The notes under the pieces are model-generated. The model saw only the letters and a list, made by a program, of their open reading frames with translations. It searched no databases and was not told the origin of the DNA. The position numbers were made by a program, and so were the translations under genes. A DNA stretch of 64,000 nt from Gracilaria domingensis (Eukaryota; Rhodophyta; Florideophyceae; Gracilariales; Gracilariaceae). The stretch spans positions 119,730 to 183,729 of the forward strand of contig VCMS01000106.1 of NCBI GenBank assembly GCA_022539475.1, given 5' to 3'. This document shows positions 54,801-63,772 of this stretch, piece after piece (within the stretch, counting starts at the first letter, position 1; each line of letters starts with the position of its first letter).

Positions 54801-55370
54801 TACCACGTCATTTACTCCATTCTTTCTCACATACGGAGAAGAACCACTTGTTTTACCAATGGATGCAATCACTTCCCAGAATCAAGCCGCCTTTGAGTTT
54901 CTGACAAGTATTTCAGATGCTGTCAAGCTTGCTAGGAGCCAAATCAGCAAGATAAGCAAGTACTCAGAAAGCTACTATAATCGGAAACGAACGCCTTGCG
55001 AGTTAAAAGTTGGTGACTACGTCATGCTATCGACAAAGAATCTCAAGATGGACGAAACAGGACCACGGAACAAACTCGGAATCAAGTACTGTGGTCCATT
55101 CAGAATCACGGCAAGTAAGCCCAGTAACCTTTCGACTTGATATAAGGACTGTCATGAAGCAGAGAAAAATACATGACGTGTTTCATTGCCAACTACTCAG
55201 AAGATACCATGAAGACAATATCTTCAGAAGACCCCGGCCCAAGCCAACAGTTATCCAATTATCTGATGGAAAAGAAGAATATGATGTGGAAGCAATTCTT
55301 AATCATCGAAAACGGAAACGCAAGTCAGAATACCTTGTCAAATGGCTTGGTTATCCCGATCACGAAAATC
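51829..55370 (+). pseudogene. pol of element A: protease, RT, RNase H, integrase (several lesions)
   Basis: Protease: ALFDNGSEISYLSKAIC near 52107. A TAA at 52698-52700 separates it from the RT, where the sister copy has Lys. [17 protein letters not shown], the [10 protein letters not shown] segment, then the catalytic box reads HLED (53121-53132) in place of YLDD, so polymerase activity should be lost. RNase [17 protein letters not shown]. Integrase: zinc-binding H...H and CQKCQETK near 54290, [12 protein letters not shown], then a frameshift near 54640 into the frame of [11 protein letters not shown], and another near 55110. The chromodomain-like tail (KRKSEYLVKWLGYPDHEN) is cut at 55370. 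Confidence 0.85.
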
Positions 55371-55801
55371 GTCTGTCTCTTGCAGATGCTAGTTTTTGGC
55401 GAGGGTCGTCCAGAAATTGGCAAGGGTCGTCCAGTAAATTTTTTGAAAAAATATCGAGATCAATTATTTCAAAATTTGCAGATAATTGCTTGGGTCGTCC
55501 AGAATCGCTGTGCAGTAAATATTGGTGGGTTTTCCACTCGTGCTAGTTCTTTAGTCGAGGGCTACCTGAACTCTATTTCGCGAAGTCTAGGTTCAGTTTC
55601 CATTAAGGTGCACATTACACGATACCTTCTGCGGAATGATACCCTGCAACGCATGGAATACTAGTGCTAGTACAGATGATGCCCATTATGAAATCATACC
55701 GTTTTATTCGTATCTATTCTTCTATCGACCGCTTTTGCTAACCACTACTTCGCTATATTACATGTACCATATCCCCATGATGGAGCGGGTGTAGGCCCAA
55801 T

Positions 55802-55952
55802 CTGCGGCAGATGCCGCAGATTGCACCTCCACCATCGGCTGTATCGGTAGAACAAATAAGCACTCCGAGAGGATGAGGCGCGAAGCGCCTCATCCTCTCC
55901 GTTCCTCATGTAGGGAACCATGCCCAGATGCATGGTTCCCTACTTGAGGAAC
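55802..55952. repeat. Three consecutive hairpins, first copy
   Basis: CTGCGGCAGATGCCGCAG (55802-55819) is a perfect palindrome. GAGAGGATGAGGCGC (55867-55881), a GAA loop and its exact complement 55885-55899 form a 15-bp stem. 55901-55952 is a third foldback, with arms GTTCCTCA..TAGGGAACCATGC and GCATGGTTCCCTA..TGAGGAAC. Confidence 0.85.
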
Positions 55953-56528
55953 CTGCACCTGCAACTCGTGAGCTACGTCCGCATCAAAAGTCATTTACCT
56001 GTATACGCAAGCAGAAAGTATCCATAAGTTAGTCAATGATCCGTTGGATACATTTGAAATGCGATGGAACGTACCATTGATAAAGCAAAACAGAACGTCT
56101 GTCTCTTGCAGATGCTAGTTTTTGGCGAGGGTCGTCCAGAAATTGGCAAGGGTCGTCCAGTAAATTTTTTGAAAAAATATCGAGATCAATTATTTCAAAA
56201 TTTGCAGATAATTGCTTGGGTCGTCCAGAATCTCTGTGCAGTAAATACTGGGGGGTTTTCCACTCGTGCTAGTTCTTTAGTCGAGGGCTACCTGAACTGT
56301 ATTTCGCGAAGTCTAGGTTCAGTTTCCATTAAGGTGCACATTACACGATACCTTCTGCGGAATGATACCCTGCAACGCATGGAATACTAGTGCTAGTACA
56401 GATGATGCCCATTATGAAATCATACCGTTTTATTCGTATCTATTCTTCTATCGACCGCTTTTGCTAACCACTACTTCGCTATATTACATGTACCATTTCC
56501 CCATAATGGATCGGGTGTAGGCGCAATC

Positions 56529-56679
56529 TGCGGCAGATGCCGCAGAGGGCACCTGCACCAAATTGCTGGATCGGTAGAACACATACGCACTCCGAGAGGA
56601 TGAGGCGCGAAGCGCCTCATCCTCTCCGTTCCTCATGTAGGGAACCATGCCCAGATGCATGGTTCCCTACTTGAGGAAC
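56529..56679. repeat. Three consecutive hairpins, second copy
   Basis: Same three stems at 56529-56546, 56594-56626 and 56628-56679. The stems are fully conserved although the sequence between the first and second has several differences from the first copy. Confidence 0.85.
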
Positions 56680-57061
56680 CTGCACCTGCAACTCGTGAGC
56701 TACGTCCGCATCAAAAGTCATTTACCTGTATACGCAAGCAGAAAGTATCCATAAGTTAGTCAATGATCCGTTAGATACATTTGAAATGCGATGGAACGTA
56801 CCATTGATAAAACAAAACAGAAACGTTGCGCTAGAAAAGTCGAGGGACCTGGTAACTCGCAAATGGAAGAAGAAGCAGGAAAGGGATCGGTTAGATTACC
56901 AGCCCACCATATCATCGTAAACCGCGAAAGGTGTCGAAGCGAGAACTCACAAGCAAGGACACCGAGAATGCCCATGCAGCAAACATACCGCAAGACGCGA
57001 TAAACGAGAATCTAGCCTATATCCCAAACAAGTACCAGAATCGCCTATCCCGAACAGTCAG

Positions 57062-57144
57062 ACAGGTAAACGACCAATTTCATTTTGTCTCTCAAGATCG
57101 ATGATGGATCTGGAGAGATGAAATAAAATTGGTCGTTTACCTGT
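57062..57144. repeat. Long inverted repeat separating repeat copies
   Basis: ACAGGTAAACGACCAATTT and its complement AAATTGGTCGTTTACCTGT are the outer parts of 32-bp arms with three mismatches and a loop of about 19 bases. One arm overlaps the start of the third repeat copy. Confidence 0.8.
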
Positions 57145-57527
57145 ATACGCAAGCAGAAAGTATCCATAAGTTAGTCAATGCTCCGTGGGAAACATTTGAA
57201 TTGCGATGGAACGTACCATTGATAAAGCAAAACAGAAACGTTGCGCTAGAAAAGTCGAGGGACCTAGTAACTCGCAAAAGGAAGAAGAAGAAGGAAAGTG
57301 ATCGGTTAGATTACCAGCAATCCATTCATCGTAAAACGCGAAAGGTCTCGAAGCAAGAACTCACAAGCAACGACACCGAGAATGCCCATGCAGCAAACAT
57401 ACCGCAAGATGCGATAAACGAGACAGAAACCTATGTCTCAACCAAGTACCAGAATCGCCTATCCCGAACAGGCAGAGATCCAAGATCGCCGAGAAACCAA
57501 CTTGGTTTGTTGCGCCATAGGCTTTAG
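57129..57527 (+). CDS. Hypothetical ORF of the hairpin repeat unit (longest copy)
   Basis: A 132-codon frame, first ATG 57129 or an earlier TTG, reading through the third repeat copy. It is very basic in the middle (RKRKKKKESDR) with no recognised domain. The corresponding segment in the second unit (56720-57000) is broken by small changes. In the first unit it is cut at 56096. That the frame survives only in one copy may be chance. Its right end runs into the arm of the hairpin at 57509. Confidence 0.3.
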   Translation: MVVYLYTQAESIHKLVNAPWETFELRWNVPLIKQNRNVALEKSRDLVTRKRKKKKESDRLDYQQSIHRKTRKVSKQELTSNDTENAHAANIPQDAINETETYVSTKYQNRLSRTGRDPRSPRNQLGLLRHRL

Positions 57528-57593
57528 CTTCTCGAGTCTTGCGCTACTTTTGAAAAGCAGCGCAAGACGCGAAGCTAGAGCCTATGGCGCAAC
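57509..57593. repeat. Long hairpin at the right end of the repeat block
   Basis: GTTGCGCCATAGGCT.TAGCTTC, then GTCTTGCGCT, pairs with AGCGCAAGAC, then GAAGCTAGAGCCTATGGCGCAAC, around a loop ACTTTTGAAAAGC. The stem is about 35 bp with few mismatches. Confidence 0.85.
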
Positions 57594-57599
57594 GAAATG

Positions 57600-58176
57600 A
57601 ACTATTGGTCGCGTACTTACAGTCGTCGGTTTGGGTTACCGGGTTCCCGTTTTCACCCTTCAACTCGTTCTATATCTTGAACAAATAGAAGAAGTTGAGG
57701 GTGATTAGCGTCTGTGTTCTGCAAAGTGGAATATAGTCTGTTCGCTTTGGAAACTAAGCTAGTTTTGGGGCTATTTGGGGCGCGCGAGGGGGTAGCAGAG
57801 GCTGGCACTCAAAAAATTAAGAAATTTTGGAATATTAAATTCCATTTCGCGCAGTTTAGTGCTTGGGTCCCCTAGTTTTTGTAGAGGTTCTACTTCGCCG
57901 CACCACCCCATTCACTCTTTTCCGCGACCCTCTCTCAAAACTGCACTCGTGCTAGTTTGCCTTTCCATTTTCTCCCATGTTGCAATGCCAATCGCAACTC
58001 ATCCCACCTCAATCATCCCATCACTTCTTCCCAGTCCACACCACCCCCGCTATTTACCCATTTCTCGCCCATCACGCGTTCCCATCCTCTCTCTCCGTCT
58101 CCGCAAACGTCATTTTGTAGAAGTCAGGTGGACAACCCTCCCCCTTCTCGTATACCCGCCTCGCCCCAAAACGGCT
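57600..58176. other. Region without a supported gene
   Basis: Minus-strand frames look weakly coding (an extension of the ORF ending at 58177) but are broken by stops. The plus strand is C-rich and gives Pro/Ser/His-rich frames that mirror the minus-strand ORF. Confidence 0.35.
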
Positions 58177-59106
58177 TCAAATCCCTCCCATCCTTCTCTC
58201 CTCCTGTCCCCTCAGATTCCCCTTCGCAGTCCGCGCTACCTCCGCCGCACTGCTAAACCCAGTCACCACCGGAGCTCCCACTCCCTCCCGCGCCACCTCC
58301 TCCTCCACCTTCTTCATCTCCTTACGCCTCTTCTTCAGACGGCTCTTCCCATCCCCAACCCCACCACCCTTTGTCTTCGGTGTCACAGGAGACCCCTTCT
58401 GCACCGCCACCCTTCCCACACTTCCCTTCTCCGTCTTTCCCTCCACACCTCCTTTCACCGTCTCCTCTTCCACCAATCTTTGCCTCTTGCACAGCTCCTT
58501 CACCTCCTTCTCCAGCACGTCCAACCTCTCGTTCAGAACCCTATTCTCCTCCCGCAACTCTCCAACCTCCCTTCCCGCACACTCCACTATCCCATACACA
58601 TGATTTCTCATCTCCACTCCCAATACCGACAACGAATTCCGCAGGCTCGAAATCGCCTCAACCGAAACACCACTACCACCCCCACTCAGCACCACACCGC
58701 CCATTTCCGTTACAATCTCCACAATTCCATCGTCCAGTTGCTCCTTCATCACCAACCCCAACATCCCCACCCTCGCCTTCATCTCCCCCACAAACCGCAT
58801 CTCCCTGTCACCCTCTCCGCCCCCACTCTCTATCTGGTCTCCAACCTCTAACTGACTCAGATGCACCGCACCCCTTCTCTCCATTGCGACCCCCTCCACC
58901 TCCAATTCTACCCCCTTCTCCACCTCATCACCATCCCCTCTCCTCGCCTCACACTTCTTTCCTTCATCAGCCACTTCCTTCTTCTGCGACATCCGACCAG
59001 CCGCCGTAATCACGTCCTCTTCCCGCTTTGGTGACGGCGTCTGCGGTACCTCCTTCCCCTCCAACAGCACCCACAGCTCCTCATCCTTCACGTATCCGTT
59101 CGACAT
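58177..59106 (-). CDS. Unrecognised coiled-coil protein
   Basis: 309 codons from ATG 59106 (no ATG lies closer to the upstream limit of the open frame). The middle has a heptad coiled coil (ELREENRVLNERLDVLEKEV, about residues 190-210). A basic segment (SRLKKRRKEMKKVEEEV) lies near the C-terminus and there are Gly/Glu-rich linkers. The coding strand is G-rich and the opposite strand accordingly open. Codon use is unlike the housekeeping genes, with many GAG, GTG and GGG codons. The coiled coil plus basic tail could suit an ORF1-type RNA-binding protein of a non-LTR element, but no RT is present in the window. It may also be a host gene of unknown role. Confidence 0.4.
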   Translation of the reverse strand: MSNGYVKDEELWVLLEGKEVPQTPSPKREEDVITAAGRMSQKKEVADEGKKCEARRGDGDEVEKGVELEVEGVAMERRGAVHLSQLEVGDQIESGGGEGDREMRFVGEMKARVGMLGLVMKEQLDDGIVEIVTEMGGVVLSGGGSGVSVEAISSLRNSLSVLGVEMRNHVYGIVECAGREVGELREENRVLNERLDVLEKEVKELCKRQRLVEEETVKGGVEGKTEKGSVGRVAVQKGSPVTPKTKGGGVGDGKSRLKKRRKEMKKVEEEVAREGVGAPVVTGFSSAAEVARTAKGNLRGQEERRMGGI

Positions 59107-59349
59107 CTTCAGAAGAAGAAGTAGTAGTTGGATCGAAGTTTCCGCTGCGATACAGTGCAATCGAGCTAAACTGTCCTGTCCACCCCCACTGTCCAACCAC
59201 ACGGGCTATATCCAGCACCATGATTGTCCCTGTTTCCCTCATCCCATTTCCCGCCAAAACATCCACTGTACACCTCCGCACCTTCCACTATTTAAGCGCC
59301 ATCTCTCTGTCCCCTCTTCACATAGTCCCCACCCACCTCGCCTCGACCG

Positions 59350-59700
59350 GCGATATTTTTCTCTTCCACCATAACTCCACTCGATGGTTATAGCAAAACA
59401 GGAAGATATTGCCAGTGGAGGCAAGCTAGGGACTAGTGATTGCACTTAGAGTTGCTCACCCTCTGTCTCGACTGGGGGCATGTTCTTCTTCCGTCACATC
59501 CTTTGTGGGTTGTGACAAAAAAAGAATATGTCACCACTCGACACAGGATGGGTAACAATGATAGCACGTAGAGTAGTTCATCCTCCCTCTCAGCGTCCAC
59601 TGGGGATATATTGATGTTCTCTCACATCCTTTCCCGGTTGTGATACAAGAGAAATACATCTCCAATGGACACGGAGAATATAGTCGTGATAAAACGTAAA
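59350..59700. repeat. Tandem ~120-bp foldback units
   Basis: 59440-59555 and 59560-59680 are diverged direct copies (GCAC.TAGAGT.GTTCA.CCTC, CACATCCTTT..GGTTGTGA). Each is also a foldback: CTGTCTCGACTGGGGGCATG pairs with CAT.TCACCACTCGACACAG. A third weaker copy lies at 59355-59425. Confidence 0.55.
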
Positions 59701-59739
59701 GGTAACAATGTAATAAACAATAAATTTATGCTACTATCT

Positions 59740-60060
59740 CTAACAAACCTTTCGAAAACCAGCTATGACATGAGCTGGGTTACTCGAGCCAAAGATGGCA
59801 GATCCTGCAACTGAAATGTTTGCACCGGCCTTCACTACTCCTTTCACAGTACTCAGTCCAATACCTCCATCCACCTCTATCCCTATTCTTGGGTACAACT
59901 TCCTTGCATGTCGCACCTTATCCAGAACACCCTCCATAAACGCCTGTCCTCCAAACCCTGGCTCCACCGTCATCAACAATAACATGTCTACAACTCCTTC
60001 CTTCATAAGTGCTTCTACGACCTTTATAGACGTATTCGGGCGCAATCCAACTCCATCCTT
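59740..60060 (-). pseudogene. Ribulose-phosphate 3-epimerase, C-terminal half only
   Basis: The frame encodes GVGLRPNTS, MLLLMTVEPGFGGQAFM (the MxVxPGFGGQ signature with the catalytic Asp region lost to other residues), IEVDGGIGLSTV and the phosphate-binding AGANISVAGSAIFGS. It ends at a normal C-terminus. The enzyme interconverts ribulose- and xylulose-5-phosphate in the pentose phosphate and Calvin cycles. A TAA lies directly upstream and the N-terminal half of the TIM barrel is not within the next 400 bp. The piece is either a 3' exon behind an intron or a truncated copy; TTAAAAG just before it could be an acceptor. In MTVEPGF the usual MSVxPGF or MTVHPGF pattern is changed slightly. Confidence 0.6.
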
Positions 60061-60457
60061 TTAATTATGGCAATCCGATTGAAGCTATAAAACCCGTTCA
60101 CCTCATTTATGAAGCCAAAATGGCTCCTTTCATCCTGTATTCAAGCTCCCCGTAACTCGTACTTTACAACTACTTTACAACTCAGGTTCGAAATCAGTTT
60201 CATTCATGGCACACTTTTTACTCTTCCACCTACCTTTCATAAAAGATCATCACACTTTGTGGCTTGTCGTCTCATACAAGGCCTATCATTCATTCAGTAC
60301 AATCACATATCATACATTTCGCTCACTTTCACAAAGTGAACCATGTTCCCGTTCTGCGCTTCCCAACCGTTTGTACTTACGTATCACTCTTTACCCCAGC
60401 AGTTCTCCGCCCCATCTTCCCTTTTTATCGTCACACAAAAACAATCAAACACTTGCA

Positions 60458-61360
60458 ATGAACTCCCAGTCCGACATGCCTCCCACTCCGCCTCCGAGTC
60501 CCAGATACTCTGACGTCCCTCAGGCCTCATCTCCCGCCCGAACGACTCGAGCCGTTATTGTTGGAAGGGGGCGTATAGGTACCATGCTGGCGAACGAAGA
60601 AGATACGGTCATTTCCGCACACGAATTCTGCAGCATGGCTGCTACCTCTCATCTTTCTGATGTACCGATACTAGTTTGTGGAAGAACGAACACCCTGGAG
60701 ACCGTAATTCAGGCTTGCCCTTATTCGCTCAGAGAGAATCTCGTTTTCTTCCAGAATGGAGACATCATACCATTGCTTTCGAAGCTCGGTGTGGACAAAT
60801 GTTCAAAAGTTGTCCTATACGTTGGTGTCCCCTCAAGAAACGCAGCTCCGCAGGATGGTGTCACTCCTCAAAGTCCGGATGGTCTCACTGTCGCAACAGG
60901 AAAGTGGGCCTCCAACGTTGCAGACAGGTTTAGGTCTATGGGTCTCACTTGCGCGGTTGTCGACGAAGACACATTTCTCGTAAGCTATTATGAGAAGCTC
61001 GTGTGGCTATCAGCGTTCAACATCGTCGGGGCCTCAAGAGGTTTCATTCCTATGGACGTAGTCGCTACGGAGTGCAGTACGGTTGTGCTCACAATAATGA
61101 AAGAGCTGTTGAAGATAGTTTCGCTTAAGACAGGTACTACTTTCCACCTGGAAGAGACCGTTGGGCGACTTCTTGCATATGGGAAAACTCTCGTTGGCTT
61201 CCCTACTTCTTTCTCCGACTTTCAGTTTAGGAACGCGTACTTCTACGACTTTTCCCGCCAAGAAAGAAACATTGTAGGCGGTGACCCCGCTCCTTTTCAT
61301 ACAAACTACGTCAACGTTGTTAAGGAAAAGTTATCCCCCTCCCCATTCCCCCAGCTTTGA
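60458..61360 (+). CDS. Ketopantoate reductase-like (PanE/ApbA) protein
   Basis: 300 codons from ATG 60458. A Pro/Ser-rich start is followed by a Rossmann fold beginning RAVIVGRGRIG (GxGxxG at 36-41). Next come a PILVCGRT second strand, LRENLVFFQNGD (the conserved QNG of the family) and then an all-helical C-terminal domain (YEKLVWLSAFNIVGA, matching the K....N...N motif region). PanE reduces 2-dehydropantoate to pantoate with NADPH. Algal homologues of this divergent type are usually uncharacterised. The conserved lysine is present in YEKLVW. There is no transit peptide of clear type. The gene has its own promoter region and no partner nearby. Confidence 0.65.
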   Translation: MNSQSDMPPTPPPSPRYSDVPQASSPARTTRAVIVGRGRIGTMLANEEDTVISAHEFCSMAATSHLSDVPILVCGRTNTLETVIQACPYSLRENLVFFQNGDIIPLLSKLGVDKCSKVVLYVGVPSRNAAPQDGVTPQSPDGLTVATGKWASNVADRFRSMGLTCAVVDEDTFLVSYYEKLVWLSAFNIVGASRGFIPMDVVATECSTVVLTIMKELLKIVSLKTGTTFHLEETVGRLLAYGKTLVGFPTSFSDFQFRNAYFYDFSRQERNIVGGDPAPFHTNYVNVVKEKLSPSPFPQL

Positions 61361-61986
61361 GGTTCGAACACATGACTTTTCGGTGTTGTAAACCTTTTAG
61401 AGATAGTTAAACATAAAAGTTACTTTATCGAAATGACCTGTTCCTATTACATTACTTATATTGTTCGTCCTTCTGTGGTTCAAATATGCCCCTTTAAATC
61501 CTACATCCGTTATCACTAATACTTCGCTAAGATTTTGCTAGATAGAAAATGGTCATTCCATATCATTAAAGTGCACGATACTAGTAACGAAACAGGTACA
61601 AAAATTGTGATATTTCTGAAGAACTAAGCGTTTGCATTACTTGGGGCACCCGTATAAAGTAAGGTAAACCTTTTATGGGTTTCAACCCATAATGGAGGTT
61701 GTTTTACTCTTCTTGATTTCTAAGCTCATGTAAAGATATTTACAGTTTTCTTTACCCACTTGAACCCGTACATATAATTTATGACTAAATCATCCTTTCT
61801 TTACTTCAAATCGATGCAAAAACTTCTCCTCCTAGTAACGTTTTAAAACAGTACTACAATACCCGTATATGGTCGTTCGTAGACTCTTTTTATACTACGA
61901 AACACCTTGTGAACATCAATCACATCCTTCTCATTCCTATACCCACACCCATTTGCAAAACGAACCCTTTCGAAAGCTTTCAAAAC
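61361..61986. promoter_or_regulatory. Intergenic/promoter region with a small hairpin
   Basis: AT-rich, no ORF. ATGGGTTTCAACCCAT (61675-61690) is the centre of a longer imperfect inverted repeat, 61660-61710. TTTTTATACTAC (61887-61898) may be a TATA-like box about 90 bp before the HAD gene start. Confidence 0.4.
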
Positions 61987-62859
61987 ATGTATAACTCAGA
62001 AGTTAGAGCCCAAGAAGTAACTCCTCAGCAGCTGGCTAACGAAATATTCGAAAATGGCTACGCCGTGATTAGTGATGTTGACGGTACTCTGAAAAGAGCT
62101 GGGGAGAACATTCCTGCCGAAACAGTCAAATGCATGAAGTACATCAACGCACGCGTTGGTTTCGGAATTGCTACTGGGCGAGATATAGAGGATGCCGAGA
62201 GTTTCATGGAGCACCTGGGTGGCTACACTTTTGGCATCTCTGGAAACCAAGGCGCACGGGTGAGATTATCCAATGGCACCGAAATTGATCAGGACCTTGA
62301 CAGGGAAGGCTACAAAAGATGTGCAGCCGAACTTGAGAGACTTGCACTCTCCTTAAATGAATCGCACGGACTTCACGAAGAGCGTCAACAAGCAGTGGTG
62401 AGCACTAGAAAAGACAGTGGACTCCCTAACTTCACGTACAATGGACTGTCGAAGTGGAAAACAGAAGTTAACTCCGGTATTTCAAAAGTGTTGACATCCT
62501 TTCCGAACCTGGTTGCGTACCCTCAGGATGAAAACTGTGATATAGGGGACATTCGTTTCACGAAAAATAGTGGGGCGCTAGCCTTGGTTGAAAACGACCC
62601 CCAGTTCGACACACATTTAATCGTTGCTTTCGGGAATGCTTCCAATGATGGCCCTCTATATGAAATGGCAACCCTGGCAGTTCATGTGAAGGGAGAAGAC
62701 CATTCAGCAGCGGTAACATATCTTGTTGATGGCGTGGAGGACGTGCATGAGACCATCAGAAGGGTGGCAGAACTGTACGGGTACAGAAAATGCAAGTGTC
62801 AAAGGTTTAGAAATGCTCTTGGAATTTGTTTCAAGTGCTACGATGCCCTTAATACTTAG
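61987..62859 (+). CDS. HAD-superfamily phosphatase-like protein (catalytic residues present)
   Basis: 290 codons from ATG 61987 (the open frame begins earlier, but only with GTG). HAD motif I is DVDGTL with nucleophile D30 and acid D32. Motif II is in GIATGRD (Thr63). The cap (about 85-190) has SGNQGARVR, and motif IV is FGNASNDGP (215-223), where GD..ND is usual. The layout resembles class IIB HAD phosphatases such as trehalose- or sucrose-phosphate phosphatases. It is not close enough to name the substrate. The C-terminus is cysteine-rich (CKCQRF...ICFKC), perhaps metal-binding. It converges with a paralogue at 62912 with only 52 bp between. Confidence 0.75.
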   Translation: MYNSEVRAQEVTPQQLANEIFENGYAVISDVDGTLKRAGENIPAETVKCMKYINARVGFGIATGRDIEDAESFMEHLGGYTFGISGNQGARVRLSNGTEIDQDLDREGYKRCAAELERLALSLNESHGLHEERQQAVVSTRKDSGLPNFTYNGLSKWKTEVNSGISKVLTSFPNLVAYPQDENCDIGDIRFTKNSGALALVENDPQFDTHLIVAFGNASNDGPLYEMATLAVHVKGEDHSAAVTYLVDGVEDVHETIRRVAELYGYRKCKCQRFRNALGICFKCYDALNT

Positions 62860-62911
62860 CTATGATATGAGATCTCAGTAATAAAAGTGTCGTGTATATC
62901 TCAATACCCTT

Positions 62912-63772
62912 TTATGAATCTTGGTGGTTTTTATCGTGCTGCTTTTCCTCGTAGCCGTACAACAGAGCCACCAACATAATTGTCGAATGTACATCCTCCA
63001 CGCTTTCGAACAGGTTGTGTACTCCACCCGGGATACAATCTTCTTTGACGTGAACGCCGTACACGCCTACCTCATGCAAAGGCCCGTCGCTCAAAGCACT
63101 TCCGAACGTCACGACGTCATCCGTATCAATAAATCTCGGTTCATTATCCACAAGATTTTCTCCTCCGCTTCCTTTTGTGTATCGCTTGTCCACAATTTCG
63201 CAACTTTTATCGCCGGGATAGATAACAAACGCATCCATCTTCTGCAACAGGTCCCCAATAGCAGAATCCACTTCTTCTTTCCACTGCCACAGTTTGTTGT
63301 ACACGAAATTGGGAAGGCCACTATCACTTCTGGTCTCCACGAACCCCTTGTCATCATCATTCACAATACCATGCCTCCTATTCAAATCCCTTGCCAGGAA
63401 CAGTAGTCCGTCAACAGTGTGGTCAAGGGTGTGATCATTGAATGCACCCTTAATTTCCCTCTCGTCAGAGAAACGCAGGAAAGCTCCATGATTCGCCGAG
63501 ACACCAAACTTATAGTCTCCGAGTCCTTCCATTTTCCCCTCCACGTCGCCCACATCACCCCCTGTGACAAGTCCGAAACCAACACGTTCGTCAATGAACT
63601 TCATACACTTCACAACTTCTTCTGGAATTGACTCTCCTTCTCTTCTCAACGTTCCATCAACGGAACTTAATATACCGTAACCATTGGCATATATGAACTT
63701 AGACAAGGTATTTGGTGAAATTTCCGCCAAGTCTCTCTGTTCCTCTGCCATTTTTCCTGATACAGTCACCAT
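62912..63772 (-). CDS. HAD-superfamily paralogue, probable pseudoenzyme
   Basis: 286 codons, ATG 63772 (a second ATG at 63751). Clearly a paralogue of the convergent neighbour: ISPNTLSKFIYANGYG, IPEEVVKCMKFIDERVGFGLVTG, DSGLPNFVYNKLWQWKEEVDS and VEDVH.TI all match in order. The nucleophile position of motif I is Ser (SSVDGTL, S37 where the partner has D30), and motif IV reads FGSALSDGP in place of FGNASNDGP. The general acid Asp39 remains. Phosphoaspartate chemistry is therefore not possible in the usual way. The frame is intact with no stop, so the protein is probably kept for binding or regulation. Confidence 0.75.
   Translation of the reverse strand: MVTVSGKMAEEQRDLAEISPNTLSKFIYANGYGILSSVDGTLRREGESIPEEVVKCMKFIDERVGFGLVTGGDVGDVEGKMEGLGDYKFGVSANHGAFLRFSDEREIKGAFNDHTLDHTVDGLLFLARDLNRRHGIVNDDDKGFVETRSDSGLPNFVYNKLWQWKEEVDSAIGDLLQKMDAFVIYPGDKSCEIVDKRYTKGSGGENLVDNEPRFIDTDDVVTFGSALSDGPLHEVGVYGVHVKEDCIPGGVHNLFESVEDVHSTIMLVALLYGYEEKQHDKNHQDS

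Larger units (their letters stand above)
49220..55370 (+). mobile_element. Ty3-like LTR retrotransposon, element A (3' end lost)
   Basis: 5' LTR, primer site, an additional zinc-finger ORF, gag and pol are present. The 3' end is cut inside the chromodomain-like tail at 55370, where a hairpin-rich repeat unit takes over. The sister copy C shows what is missing. Longer open frames and fewer lesions than C suggest a younger insertion. It lies in the integrase of element B. Confidence 0.85.
55371..57600. repeat. Duplicated 726-bp hairpin-rich repeat unit with a third partial copy
   Basis: The word GTCTGTCTCTTGCAGATGC starts copies at 55371 and 56097, and the two units are nearly identical. A third partial copy resumes at about 57134 with ACCTGTATACGCAAGCAGAA. 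Each full unit has three GGGTCGTCCAG words near its start and three consecutive hairpins in its middle. It ends with a coding-like segment (LYTQAESIHKLVN, then FE.RWNVPLIKQNRNVALEKSRDLVTRK in the longest copy, 57129-57527). The origin is unknown. No transposase or RT is included. Confidence 0.75.

Noticed and set aside
55371-56820. CRISPR-like array suggested by repeated words
   Set aside because: Only two to three long copies, no short regular spacers, and the context is a eukaryotic repeat block.
57859-58851. 330-codon plus-strand frame rich in His, Pro, Leu, Ser
   Set aside because: Low-complexity mirror of the G-rich minus-strand coiled-coil ORF; that strand has better protein character.
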